The position numbers and the translations under genes were made by a program. The notes beneath the pieces are model-generated. The model had not been told where the DNA came from. It was given only the letters and a program-made list of their open reading frames with translations, and did no database searches. From NCBI GenBank assembly GCA_016934575.1, contig JAFGSN010000022.1, forward strand, positions 1 to 35,297: DNA of 35,297 nucleotides, in the 5' to 3' direction. Position 1 is the first letter of the stretch. The number at the start of each line of letters is the position of its first letter. Shown piece after piece: positions 17,128-25,550 of this stretch. The DNA is from Vicinamibacteria bacterium (GTDB lineage: Bacteria > Acidobacteriota > Vicinamibacteria > Fen-336).

Positions 17128-18059
17128 CGTTTGACGGCGGCAGAGCCGCCGCCTACGTCCTGGCGGCAATCTTCGAAGTCCGGCCCCTCGATCTGAATCG
17201 TCGAGTGCGTGATGCCGAAACGATCTTGAAGCAGGCCGCGGATTTCGCCGAGCAGGCCTTGTTCGTGACCCGCGGCGACCCGGACGTGCGCGGACAAGGA
17301 GTCGAAGCCGCTCGTGATCGACCAGATGTGAAGGTCATGGACCGTTTCAACGCCCGGCAGACGCGACATGGCGTCCAGGACGGCCCGTGCGTCGACGTGC
17401 GCGGGCGCGCATTCCATGAGCACGCTCACCGCGTCACGTAGCAGCGACCATGACGACCAGATCACGAGCAATGCGATGAGCATCGAAGCGACGGGATCGG
17501 CGAAGCGCCATCCGAAGGTCAGGATGAGCGCTCCGGCCAGGATCGTCTGCAGGCTGCCGAGCGTGTCGGCGAGCACGTGCAGCCATGCTCCGCGCACGTT
17601 GATCGACTCCGCTCGCCCCTCGCGCAGGAGCCACAAGCCGGCGAGATTGACCGCGAGTCCGCCGGAAGCGACGGCGATCATCAATCCGCCGCGCACGTCG
17701 GGGGGATCGAGAAGGCGTCCCAGGGCCTCGACGATGACCAAGACGGCGATCGTCACCAGCAGGGTGCCGTTGGCCAGCGCGGCCAGGACCTCCGCGCGGT
17801 GGTAGCCGAAGCTCCGGCTCGGGCTGGCCGGACGCCGGGCGATCCACTGCGCGAAGAGCGCCAGGCCGAGCGCGCCGGCGTCGGCCAGCATGTGTCCGGC
17901 ATCCGCCAGAAGAGCCAGTGAGTTGCTGAGAATGCCGCCAATGACCTCGGCCGCCATGTAGGTCGCGACGAGAGCCAGAGTCGCGCCGAGCCGCCGCATA
18001 CGACGACCCCGAATGTCCTTGGATCCCGCCCGTGGACTTTCGTCGCTCGGCGTGTTCAT
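17124..18059 (-). CDS. Cation diffusion facilitator, zinc-type exporter (CzcD/ZitB-like)
   Basis: Inner-membrane metal/proton antiporter of 311 residues, with six predicted helices and a cytoplasmic C-terminal domain. The transport-site motifs are H-x-x-x-D in both helix II (HMLAD, His56/Asp60) and helix V (HVLAD, His161/Asp165), the pattern associated with zinc and cadmium. The C-terminal metal-binding domain starts near residue 215 (ETVHDLHIWSITSG). The stop overlaps the convergent thioredoxin gene by four bases. There is no long His-rich loop. No metalloregulator gene lies next to it. Confidence 0.93.
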   Translation of the reverse strand: MNTPSDESPRAGSKDIRGRRMRRLGATLALVATYMAAEVIGGILSNSLALLADAGHMLADAGALGLALFAQWIARRPASPSRSFGYHRAEVLAALANGTLLVTIAVLVIVEALGRLLDPPDVRGGLMIAVASGGLAVNLAGLWLLREGRAESINVRGAWLHVLADTLGSLQTILAGALILTFGWRFADPVASMLIALLVIWSSWSLLRDAVSVLMECAPAHVDARAVLDAMSRLPGVETVHDLHIWSITSGFDSLSAHVRVAAGHEQGLLGEIRGLLQDRFGITHSTIQIEGPDFEDCRQDVGGGSAAVKR

Positions 18060-18174
18060 GGGAGATTGGAAACGCGATCAACGATCCGTCAAAGAGCCGC
18101 GTCTCTAGTATGCATCAAGCCATCTTTTCTCGCACGGCGTCATGTCGGAGTAGTACGCGTCAGGGCGTTAGATA

Positions 18175-18195
18175 TTGAGGCCGGGAACGCCTCAA
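18175..18195 (-). terminator. Hairpin at the stop of the DUF2892 gene
   Basis: A perfect 7-bp inverted repeat (TTGAGGC / GCCTCAA) with a 7-base loop overlaps the stop codon of the DUF2892 gene. No T-run follows on the minus strand, so termination is only a guess. Confidence 0.3.
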
Positions 18196-18398
18196 AACGG
18201 CGTACGTAATCGGCAGGCGCGTAGTACGCACCAGCCGCTGGCGCCCTGAAAAATCGAAAATGCGCCGACCGCGATCAGCGCGACGCCGAGCAGCGGCGCC
18301 TGAAGAAGCGCGACGGCGCCGATGATCACAAGACTTGCGCCGAGCGCGCCGCGAGCAATGCGTCCCGGGCGCTCGATGTTGGGATCCAGAATTCTCAT
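18192..18398 (-). CDS. Small DUF2892 (YgaP transmembrane-like) membrane protein
   Basis: 68 residues. The start NIERPGRIARGALG and two hydrophobic helices (ASLVIIGAVALL; LGVALIAVGAFSIFQG) match the DUF2892 inner-membrane family, whose typical N-terminus is N-x-x-x-x-x-R. Two cysteines near the end (GWCVLRAC) resemble the family's conserved Cys after helix 2. GGAGAG precedes ATG 18398. Some relatives are attached to rhodanese domains, but none is present here. The gene stands 133 bases downstream of the CDF start on the same strand. Confidence 0.8.
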   Translation of the reverse strand: MRILDPNIERPGRIARGALGASLVIIGAVALLQAPLLGVALIAVGAFSIFQGASGWCVLRACRLRTPF

Positions 18399-18699
18399 CT
18401 CTCTCCGTTCATGGCAATCAAGCCGTTCCTGATCGTGTTACGCATCCCCTGATTCGTTTGGATTGATTTGCGCCGCGCAGCATAACAACGCTCTTCGACG
18501 GCGCTCTGGCCGCCGTTTTCGCCCGCATGACCGGCTCGATGTGGCGAGGCTATTGTTCGGCGGAGACGCTGTGGCATGGATATGAGATGATCATGGGCGA
18601 CGGCCGTGATGCGAGATCGATCGGTATACCCGCCGGTGACATGCTTGCGCGGCGCCCACATGAAGCGCTCCATGTTCACGATCGCGTCGTTTCGATCTT
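18399..18699. other. 300-base divergent gap with one doubtful small ORF
   Basis: This separates the minus-strand DUF2892 gene from the plus-strand glycosyltransferase. No consensus promoter for either side is seen. A plus-strand open frame without a ribosome-binding site (18527-18703) crosses the right half and is listed separately. An antisense frame (18395-18679) shows no family features and is rejected. Confidence 0.5.
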
Positions 18700-18703
18700 A
18701 TGA
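18527..18703 (+). CDS. Doubtful 58-residue ORF overlapping the glycosyltransferase start
   Basis: It runs from ATG 18527 to a TGA that overlaps the next ATG (ATGA at 18700-18703), the same junction used further down this operon. It has no ribosome-binding site, uses AGA and ATA codons that the neighbours avoid, and resembles no family I recognise. It could be a real leader peptide, a decayed gene end or chance. Confidence 0.2.
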   Translation: MTGSMWRGYCSAETLWHGYEMIMGDGRDARSIGIPAGDMLARRPHEALHVHDRVVSIL

Positions 18704-19932
18704 TTGACGCCAGGGTTCAAGAGATCCTGCTTTTCTACCACGATGCCGGCGGCGGGCATCGCAACGCGACTCGCGCTCTGACGGCCGCCGCGGATAAGAC
18801 GAAACGGCCCTGGCGCTTCCGCGTCGTGAATATCGAGCGTGAGCTTTCGTCCCTGGACTGGCTGCGCCTCCTGAGCGGCGTGACTATCGAAGATTTTTAC
18901 AATCTCATTGTGCGACGCCAGTTGGACGGCGCGTTTGTCGTCATTCTGCTGCGTCTCATGCACGCCGTGATTCGATTGCAGCGGCGGCGGATTCTACGAA
19001 CGCTCGTGGATTTCCTGCGCGCGCAGTCTACTGCGCCGGCCGCCGTTGTCTCCGTCATACACAGCTTCAACGGAATTCTTCGCGAGGCCTGCCGCGAGGC
19101 GTTGCCCGGCGTGCCGTTCATCGTCGTCATGACCGATCTCGCCGACTTCCCGCCGCGATTCTGGATCGAGCCGGGACTGGAGCGCGTCATCGTCGGCTCG
19201 GACGAGGCCGTCGAGCAAGCGCTCGCCGCCGGCCTGTCCCCTCGCGCCGTCACGCGAGTCTCGGGAATGATCCTGCACCCGCGATATTATGAGACGTCCG
19301 CCGTCGAACGCCGCGCATTCCTGCGCCGGGAGCATGGATGGGGCGATCGGGACGAGGTGATTCTGCTGCTTTTCGGCGGCAAGGGCGCTCGGGAGATGCT
19401 GCCTCTGGCCCGTGGGCTGCTCGCCGAGTCGCCGCGCTGGCATGTCACGGCGATTTGCGGCGACAATCCGCCGCTCGTCGAGGCTTTGTCTCGGCTCGCG
19501 ACGGATCATGCGCCGCGTCTGACCGTGCTCGGTTTCACGGATCGCGTGGCCGATTACATGGCGGCGTCCGACCTGCTGGTGACCAAGCCCGGCCCCGGAT
19601 CGCTTTCCGAGGCGTGGCACCAGCGGCTGCCGGTCATCGTGGCCGACAATCGGAAAACCCTTCCACAAGAGCGCTTCAACGCTCGTTTTCTCGAGCGGCG
19701 CGGGCTTGGCTTCACTGTTCGCAAGTGGCGCGACGTTCCCCGGATCGCGACCGAATACTTCGCCGATTCGACTCGGCGGGAGAGGATCAGAGACAACCTG
19801 GCGCGTTTGCCTCGGAACCTCGCCGTCTTCGAGATCCTCGATGTGATCGAGAGGGATCTTCAGGCGCCGGGCTCGTCGGCCGGCTGTCGCGAAGAAGCAA
19901 CGCCAATGGCGGATGTTGCTGTAAAATCATGA
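18700..19932 (+). CDS. MGDG-synthase-like glycosyltransferase (GT28 family)
   Basis: 410 residues. The N-terminal domain carries the glycolipid synthase signature YHDAGGGHRNATRAL (residues 13-27), as in monogalactosyldiacylglycerol synthases and processive diacylglycerol glucosyltransferases. The C-terminal GT28/GT-B donor domain contains LLFGGKGAREM and VTKPGPGSLSEAW, the nucleotide-sugar-binding loop. The predicted reaction is transfer of Glc or Gal from a UDP-sugar to a lipid at the inner face of the membrane; the acceptor is unproven. No ribosome-binding site is evident at ATG 18700. The stop overlaps the next ORF as ATGA. Confidence 0.88.
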   Translation: MIDARVQEILLFYHDAGGGHRNATRALTAAADKTKRPWRFRVVNIERELSSLDWLRLLSGVTIEDFYNLIVRRQLDGAFVVILLRLMHAVIRLQRRRILRTLVDFLRAQSTAPAAVVSVIHSFNGILREACREALPGVPFIVVMTDLADFPPRFWIEPGLERVIVGSDEAVEQALAAGLSPRAVTRVSGMILHPRYYETSAVERRAFLRREHGWGDRDEVILLLFGGKGAREMLPLARGLLAESPRWHVTAICGDNPPLVEALSRLATDHAPRLTVLGFTDRVADYMAASDLLVTKPGPGSLSEAWHQRLPVIVADNRKTLPQERFNARFLERRGLGFTVRKWRDVPRIATEYFADSTRRERIRDNLARLPRNLAVFEILDVIERDLQAPGSSAGCREEATPMADVAVKS

Positions 19933-20093
19933 GTATTGAGGGATGGGGCCCTTTCCCCACTTCGTCTCGGAATGAGACAACGTTCGCTCGCCCAAAACGG
20001 TTTCTCGGCGTGATGCTCCCTGACGAAGTCCACGGCATGAACAAGAGTCGCGCGATTCTCGTGGAGCGACGACGCCGCGAAAATCGCGAATGA
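19929..20093 (+). CDS. Small ORF (54 residues) bridging glycosyltransferase and phosphatase genes
   Basis: ATG 19929 overlaps the glycosyltransferase stop (ATGA), and the TGA at 20091-20093 overlaps the phosphatase ATG at 20090 (ATGA), so the frame fits exactly between its neighbours. The product starts MSIEGWGPFPTSS, is hydrophilic and becomes basic at the end (VERRRRENRE). It has no signal peptide, membrane segment or recognised domain. The double overlap is the only positive evidence. It may be a real small protein or a translated linker that delivers ribosomes to the phosphatase. Confidence 0.4.
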   Translation: MSIEGWGPFPTSSRNETTFARPKRFLGVMLPDEVHGMNKSRAILVERRRRENRE

Positions 20094-21364
20094 TCGACGA
20101 TCGAGGAAAAACGCTCGTGAATGAAAACGCTCCGCCAAGACCCGAACCGAAGCTTCTCTATCGCCGGCTTGATCGGCTTTTCGGCGCGTGGAAGTACGGA
20201 CGCCCGCAGAGGGAGCTGCTGGAATCGTTTCTGGACGACTTGTTCGCCACGCTCGGCGAGCCGTTGCGCCTGCGTAGCTGCGTTCTCTACGGCGAGCGTC
20301 GCAGCGAGTTCGCGTTGCTCAAGTCCATCTCCACGTCGCGGGCGCCGGCTGAAGGACTGCCCCTGGACGCGCCGCCGATTTCCCTGCTCGCCAAGCATCG
20401 CGTTTACATCTTCAGCGATCCCGAGGCGGAGTCCGCGCCGAGCCGCTACGGCGTCCTGGCTCACGGCGCATCGGCCGGCATTCTCGTCGGCCGTCGCCCC
20501 TCGCGGTACGCCTTCTTCTTCCGCCTCGACGACGGCTGGATGCGGGAGGAGCTGGATTTCGCCCTGAACACCATTCGCGCCGCTCTCGGCTCGCGCATCA
20601 CGGAGGAACGCATGCGCGGCACCTTCGCCGAGGCGGCGGAGATCCAGCAGAGCTTGCTGCTTGAAGACGCTCCGGATTTCCCCGGGTATGAGTTCGCCTG
20701 TCGCTCCGTGCCCGCCGAAGAGGTCGGCGGCGATTTCTACGATTTCATCCCCTTCAACGGCGACGTTCTCGCGGTCGCCGTCGGCGACGCATCGGGCCAC
20801 GGGTTGCCCGCGGCGCTGCTCGTGCGCGACGTCGTCACCGGGCTGAGAATGGGCATCGCCAAGGACATGAAGATCACGCCGGTGTTCGAGAAGCTCAACG
20901 ACGTCATCCACCGCAGCAACCTGTCGAGCCGGTTCGTGTCGGTTTTCTACGGCGAACTGGAGTCGAACGGCAATCTGATCTATGTCAACGCCGGCCACCT
21001 GGCGCCCTGGCTGTTTCTCAAGGATCGAGTCGAGTCCCTGACGACGGGCGGAACGGTCATCGGCCCGCTGCCGGAGGCCCGCTTCAAACGCGGCTTCGCT
21101 CACATCGATCGCGGCTCGACGCTGGTGCTCACGACCGACGGGTTGATGGAGCGGCGCAACTCGGCCGGCGAGTTTTTCAGCGAGGAGCGGCTCCAGAAGC
21201 TCTTTGAGGACAATCTCCATCTCCCGCCCGAGGATCTCGTGGAACGTGCTTTCCGCGAGGTGGTGGACTTCGGCGGCGGCGGTCCCTTCGAGGACGATGC
21301 CACGCTCGTCATCGTGCGACGGCATGAAGGCCCCGCGCAGAAGAGCGCTCCGCCCTCGCTCTGA
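20090..21364 (+). CDS. SpoIIE/RsbU-type PP2C serine phosphatase with N-terminal sensory region
   Basis: 424 residues. Residues about 45-165 look like a GAF-like or other sensory fold without recognisable ligand residues, followed by a helical linker (EERMRGTFAEAAEIQQSLL). The SpoIIE phosphatase domain (about 190-414) has its metal-binding acids in EEVGGDFYDF (Asp215), VGDASGHGLPAALL (Asp233), TDGLMERRN and FEDDATLVIV, plus YVNAGHLAPWL. Such enzymes dephosphorylate anti-sigma-factor antagonists, but no STAS or HPK anti-sigma gene is nearby. ATG 20090 overlaps the small ORF. GTG 20117, preceded by GAGG, is an alternative. The stop overlaps the GH2 ATG (TGATG). Confidence 0.9.
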   Translation: MIDDRGKTLVNENAPPRPEPKLLYRRLDRLFGAWKYGRPQRELLESFLDDLFATLGEPLRLRSCVLYGERRSEFALLKSISTSRAPAEGLPLDAPPISLLAKHRVYIFSDPEAESAPSRYGVLAHGASAGILVGRRPSRYAFFFRLDDGWMREELDFALNTIRAALGSRITEERMRGTFAEAAEIQQSLLLEDAPDFPGYEFACRSVPAEEVGGDFYDFIPFNGDVLAVAVGDASGHGLPAALLVRDVVTGLRMGIAKDMKITPVFEKLNDVIHRSNLSSRFVSVFYGELESNGNLIYVNAGHLAPWLFLKDRVESLTTGGTVIGPLPEARFKRGFAHIDRGSTLVLTTDGLMERRNSAGEFFSEERLQKLFEDNLHLPPEDLVERAFREVVDFGGGGPFEDDATLVIVRRHEGPAQKSAPPSL

Positions 21365-23901
21365 TGCGTTTCAAGGCCAGGCATATCGTTCGATGTCGCT
21401 TGCGCGTCACGGCCGTCGGCCTGTTGATCATGTCGATTGTCTTCGTTTCGACGTTCACGGCGTGCCGGCGCCGTGTTTCGCGGCAATCGTCGCCGCGCCA
21501 GATCACGCCGCTCTCGCCGGCTTGGCGTTTCCTCCCGGGCGACGACCTCGAGGACGGCGCGCGCGTCGACCTTGACGACGGCGAGTGGCGGAAGGTCGAA
21601 ATTCCGCATACCTGGTCGATCCCGCGCCCGACGACGTTCCGGCGCGCGTGGTATCGAACCCGCATGCACGTCCCCAAGGAACGCGCGCGCGGCCGGCTCT
21701 TTCTGGCCTTCGACGGCGTGTCGGCGATCGCGGACGTCTATGCCAACGGCGTCCGCCTTGGAAGCCATCATGGCGCCTACACTCGTTTCGTGCTTGACGC
21801 CACTCGCGCCCTGGCGCCCGGCGAGGAGAACGTCATCGCCGTGCGCGTCAGCAACGACCCCGAAGAGACGGCGGACTGTCTGCCCTCCGGCACGGGCGGC
21901 GGTCAGCACTACCATGTCTTCGGCGGCATTCATCGCCCTGCCTGGCTGCTCACGACCGCGGAATGCCATATCGATCCCGCCGATCACGGCGCGCCCGGCG
22001 TCGCGGTGATCCCCCGTCGTGTGGACGGCGAAGCCGCCGAGTTCGACGTTCGCGTTCGTCTCGCCAACCATGCGCGTGTCGCGCGGCGGCTTGACCTGCG
22101 ATTGTCGCTCGACGGCCCGGGCCAAGCGCGGTCGTGGAGCGCGAGTCGCGCGCTCGACCTTGCGGCGAACGGCAGGGCGGAAGTCGTCGTGCGGGGCGAT
22201 ATCCGCGCACCGAGACTCTGGGGACCCGGTCATCCGGCGCTCTATCTGTTGCGAGCCGATCTCTCGAGCGACGGGCGTCTTCTGGACTCGGTCGAAATTC
22301 GCACCGGGTTCCGCGACTTCCGCCACGCCGACGGTCGCTTCTTTCTGAACGGAGCGCCGGTTCTCATCCGCGGCGTCGGCAAGCACGAAGAATCGGAAAG
22401 ACGCGCGAGCGCCGTCACCGGCGCCGAGATCCGCGGGGATTTCGAGGAGCTGGCGTTTCTGGGAGTCAACATGGTTCGTCTCGCGCACTATCCCCACTCC
22501 CAACTGGCTTATGACCTGGCGGACGAGATGGGCATTCTGGTCTGGGCCGAGAACGGCAATTCGACCGACGCCAAGGCGGGAGCGACGGGGGAACGCATCA
22601 CGCGCGAGATGGTGCGCCAGAACGTCAATCACCCCAGCATCGTCGTTTGGTCGGTGGGCAACGAGACGGAATATCGAGGCGTCGATCGATACGCCGCCGT
22701 GGTCAAGGCCGAGGATCCTTCGCGCCCCGTCGCTTATGCCACCAACACTCACGCCCGGCCGCGCAAGCGCGATCTCAGCTTCATCACGCACAACATCTAT
22801 CGCGGCTGGTATCGCGGCGATCCCTGGGACTGGGAGCCGCTCGCGCGCGCGGCGCGGCTGGTTTCCGAGTGCGGCGCGGGATCGGTGATCAGCAACCATG
22901 CCGATTACGGTCGCGCCCATCGAGTGGTGGACTCTTTCGAGCCGGAGGAGTATCGCCAGCTCGTGGCCGAGGCCCAGTGCGCGATCGTGTTCGGACCGGA
23001 GCGCGACCGTTTTCCTTTCTATCTCGTGTGGGTGCTGCGCGACTTCGCCATCGATAAATACAAGGGCGTTCTCAATACCAAGGGGTTACTGACGCGCGCG
23101 GGTTTTCGCAAGGACGCTTACCATCTCTACCGGTCGTTTCTGCGACCCGAGCAACCGGTCGTGCACGTCACGAGCAAGACATACTTCTTGCGCCGCGGCC
23201 GCGCCGACAACGGGATCAAGGTCTATTCCAACCGGGAGAGCTTGCGCCTCGTTCTCAACGACCGCGATGCCGGGACGCGGGTGAACGGCGCGTATCGCCA
23301 TGCGAACGGACGCGTCGTTCCCAACGTCTTTTTTTGGAATGATTCGTTGCGGCCGGGGCGCAATGACATCCGCGTCACGGACGGGGCCGGCAACGAAGAC
23401 GCGGCCGTCGTTTATTTCCAGCCGTCGGATGCAGCCTGGGCGGCGGATCCGGGCGAGCCGATCCGCGATCTGCGGTCGTCGAACGCCGGCAATCGCGCCT
23501 GCTTCATCGACCTGCCGGTTCGGGATGAATGGCCGTTTTATTACGAGTTTGACGGTTCGGCCGACAATACATTCGCCACGTTGCCTTCGGAATTGCGCGG
23601 CGCCGGCTGGATCGGCACGCGCCGGCTTAGCAAACCCGAAATGCGCACGCGACTTGACTTCACGATCGACGACGCGGGCGCCGAGGTTTATATCGTTCAT
23701 GCGCGCGGCGGCCCGATCCCCTCCGTCTGGATCAAGGCCGGGTTCGTCGAAACGCCGACGCGAGGGACATGGCGCGGCGACGATCTTCAGCTCGCGCCGT
23801 TCGGCGTGATGCGCAAGCGCTGCGTCGCGGGCGAGCGGGTCGTGATACCGGCCGTTTCACTCGATTACGTCGTGCTCGTCAAGCGACGCGACCGAAGCTG
23901 A
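21364..23901 (+). CDS. Lipoprotein GH2 family glycoside hydrolase, catalytic residues intact
   Basis: 845 residues. A basic N-terminus and hydrophobic stretch end in FTAC (Cys34), a plausible lipobox. The order is sugar-binding domain (about 50-200), Ig-like domain (205-315), TIM barrel (320-590) with acid/base Glu434 after Asn433 in VVWSVGNETEY, and nucleophile Glu502 in LVSECGAGS. The Trp/Tyr-rich NIYRGWYRGDPWDW is typical of GH2 beta-galactosidase/glucuronidase relatives. Residues 600-845 form beta domains. The specific glycoside cannot be read. It is the last gene of the overlapped chain and ends two bases before the convergent atpF stop. It contrasts with the degenerate relative at 4270-7368. 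Confidence 0.9.
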   Translation: MRFKARHIVRCRLRVTAVGLLIMSIVFVSTFTACRRRVSRQSSPRQITPLSPAWRFLPGDDLEDGARVDLDDGEWRKVEIPHTWSIPRPTTFRRAWYRTRMHVPKERARGRLFLAFDGVSAIADVYANGVRLGSHHGAYTRFVLDATRALAPGEENVIAVRVSNDPEETADCLPSGTGGGQHYHVFGGIHRPAWLLTTAECHIDPADHGAPGVAVIPRRVDGEAAEFDVRVRLANHARVARRLDLRLSLDGPGQARSWSASRALDLAANGRAEVVVRGDIRAPRLWGPGHPALYLLRADLSSDGRLLDSVEIRTGFRDFRHADGRFFLNGAPVLIRGVGKHEESERRASAVTGAEIRGDFEELAFLGVNMVRLAHYPHSQLAYDLADEMGILVWAENGNSTDAKAGATGERITREMVRQNVNHPSIVVWSVGNETEYRGVDRYAAVVKAEDPSRPVAYATNTHARPRKRDLSFITHNIYRGWYRGDPWDWEPLARAARLVSECGAGSVISNHADYGRAHRVVDSFEPEEYRQLVAEAQCAIVFGPERDRFPFYLVWVLRDFAIDKYKGVLNTKGLLTRAGFRKDAYHLYRSFLRPEQPVVHVTSKTYFLRRGRADNGIKVYSNRESLRLVLNDRDAGTRVNGAYRHANGRVVPNVFFWNDSLRPGRNDIRVTDGAGNEDAAVVYFQPSDAAWAADPGEPIRDLRSSNAGNRACFIDLPVRDEWPFYYEFDGSADNTFATLPSELRGAGWIGTRRLSKPEMRTRLDFTIDDAGAEVYIVHARGGPIPSVWIKAGFVETPTRGTWRGDDLQLAPFGVMRKRCVAGERVVIPAVSLDYVVLVKRRDRS

Positions 23902-23903
23902 AA

Positions 23904-24461
23904 TCACGGGCGATCCGGCGCCTGAAGAGGCGGCAGCGTCGTGATGAAATCGTCGACGAGCTTTCTCTGCGCTTCGGGCGTGAGCGAAGACGTCACGATT
24001 CGCGACGCCGCCAGAACGGCGAGGTCGGCGACCTGATCGCGGATCTCGCTCAGGGCCAGATTCGTTTCGCGAGCGATTTCGACGCGCGCGCGTTCCAGGG
24101 CGTGCTCTCCCTCGGTCCGCGCCTGAGTCACGATCTCGTCGCGGACATGCTCCGCTTCCTCGATCGCCTTCTTCAGGATCTGCTCCCGTTCGCGCGTCGC
24201 GTCGCGCATCAGGACGCGGTGTTGCTCGAGCAACGCCTCCGCGTCGGCGTTGGCCTTCTGCGCGCCCTCGACCGCGTCCCGCACGTTTTTCTCGCGTTCT
24301 TCGATAATGCGCAGGAGCGGGCGCCACCCGAACTTCGCCAAAAGGGCGGCGAAAAGCCCGAACAGGACGAGGGTCGCGACGAACAGGACGAAGTCGACGT
24401 CGGTGAAGCTCTTGCCGCCCGCCTCCGCCGTCGCGAGATGGAACAGCGGAAAGTTGATCAT
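23904..24461 (-). CDS. atpF: ATP synthase F0 subunit b
   Basis: 185 residues. One N-terminal membrane helix (about 21-45, VDFVLFVATLVLFGLFAALL) is followed by the canonical IIEEREKNVRDAVEGA and a long charged coiled coil, ending in a C-terminal segment that normally contacts subunit delta. It forms the peripheral stalk joining F0 to F1. ATG 24461 overlaps the atpE stop (ATGA). No delta, alpha, gamma, beta or epsilon gene follows; the next gene is the convergent GH2, two bases away. Confidence 0.94.
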   Translation of the reverse strand: MINFPLFHLATAEAGGKSFTDVDFVLFVATLVLFGLFAALLAKFGWRPLLRIIEEREKNVRDAVEGAQKANADAEALLEQHRVLMRDATREREQILKKAIEEAEHVRDEIVTQARTEGEHALERARVEIARETNLALSEIRDQVADLAVLAASRIVTSSLTPEAQRKLVDDFITTLPPLQAPDRP

Positions 24462-24688
24462 CCCATGGTCGCCAGGAGCAACGTCACGATGAGGGCGAAA
24501 AACGTGGCGCCTTCGATCATGCCGGCCGCGATGATCATGGACAGGCGGATGTCGCCGGCCGCGTTGGGCTGGCGCGCGATGCCCTCCATGGCGGCCGTGG
24601 CCAGGCGTCCGATGCCTGAAGCGCCGCCGATGATGATGATCGCCGCGCCGATGCCGGACGCGAAGTATGCAAGACCTTTGGGATCCAT
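24458..24688 (-). CDS. atpE: ATP synthase F0 subunit c
   Basis: 76-residue hairpin proteolipid of the rotor ring. The polar loop is ARQPNAAGDI; the ion-carrying carboxylate is Glu59 in helix 2 (AAGMIEGATFF). The residue after it is Gly60 rather than Ser or Thr, and the helix-1 position equivalent to the sodium-type Gln is not Gln. This points to proton rather than sodium coupling. AGGAG stands about eight bases before ATG 24688. It overlaps atpF by four bases. Confidence 0.95.
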   Translation of the reverse strand: MDPKGLAYFASGIGAAIIIIGGASGIGRLATAAMEGIARQPNAAGDIRLSMIIAAGMIEGATFFALIVTLLLATMG

Positions 24689-24725
24689 TTCTTTTCTCCT
24701 TGTGTCAAGGCCAGCTTCCGAAACC

Positions 24726-25550
24726 TCAGTGCGCGGGATGCGCGAACATACCGATGAAGATCGCGGACAGCAGCGTGAAGATGAACGCCTGGATGAAGGC
24801 GACCAGGATCTCGAGCAGCATGATGAACAGCGAGAGCCCGAGCGAGACCGGAGCGATCGCGGCGCCGAAGAGGGCGCTCGTCCGCGCCATCATCGGAATC
24901 AGGACGAGCAGAGTCGTTATGACGATATGACCGGCGAGCATGTTGGCGAAAAGACGCACCATCAGCGCGAACGGCTTGGTGAAGAGGCCCAGGATCTCGA
25001 TCGGAATCATCACCGGCAGCATCCAGAACGGAAGTCCGGCCGGTATGAGATTCTTGAAGTGACCGGCAAGGCCGAACCTCGATATTCCGGCGTACTGCTG
25101 GGCGAAGAACGACACCGTGGCGAGGGCCATCGTCACGGCGATGTTGCCGGTCGAGGTGGCGGCGAACGGCATCAAGCCGAGAAACGCGGCGACAAGAATG
25201 AAGAAGAAGAAGCTGCACAAGAGCGGCGTGAACTTACGGCTGTCATGACCGATGTTCTTTTCGGCGATCTCGTCGCGGACGAACAACACGAGCATCTCGA
25301 CGAAGGCCGCCAGGCCGTGAGGGATGCCTTTGCGGTAACCGCGCATGGCGAGGCGCACGATGAAGATGACGAGCAGCGCCGCGAGCGCGAAGAAGGCCAG
25401 ATGCCGGGATGGAAGACCCCAGATCGCATGATCGGAGGCGTGGTGCATGATGACCGCGGCGGGATTCTGGCCCGCGGCCGCGTGCTCTTCGACGGCATGA
25501 CTCGCGGCGGCCTGCCCGGCGGCGCTCACGAAGAACGGAAGCGACTTCAT
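24726..25550 (-). CDS. atpB: ATP synthase F0 subunit a
   Basis: 274 residues, multi-spanning membrane stator subunit. The essential arginine is Arg199 in TKPFALMVRLFANMLAGH. The start at ATG 25550 overlaps the preceding stop (ATGA). A longer in-frame extension upstream lies over the atpI-like gene in another frame and is Arg-rich, so it is rejected. The hydrophilic N-terminus (HHASDHAIWGLPSRHLAFF) is typical of the family. Confidence 0.95.
   Translation of the reverse strand: MKSLPFFVSAAGQAAASHAVEEHAAAGQNPAAVIMHHASDHAIWGLPSRHLAFFALAALLVIFIVRLAMRGYRKGIPHGLAAFVEMLVLFVRDEIAEKNIGHDSRKFTPLLCSFFFFILVAAFLGLMPFAATSTGNIAVTMALATVSFFAQQYAGISRFGLAGHFKNLIPAGLPFWMLPVMIPIEILGLFTKPFALMVRLFANMLAGHIVITTLLVLIPMMARTSALFGAAIAPVSLGLSLFIMLLEILVAFIQAFIFTLLSAIFIGMFAHPAH

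Noticed and set aside
18148-18230. Repeated GTAGTACGC on both sides of the DUF2892 3' end
   Set aside because: Only about nine bases, two copies, no associated mobile gene; likely chance.
18395-18679. Minus-strand open frame in the gap upstream of DUF2892
   Set aside because: No family resemblance, no ribosome-binding site, and it overlaps the upstream region of the DUF2892 gene.
21100-22920. Minus-strand open frame of about 600 codons opposite the phosphatase and GH2 genes
   Set aside because: Antisense to two genes with clear motifs; no ribosome-binding site or family features.
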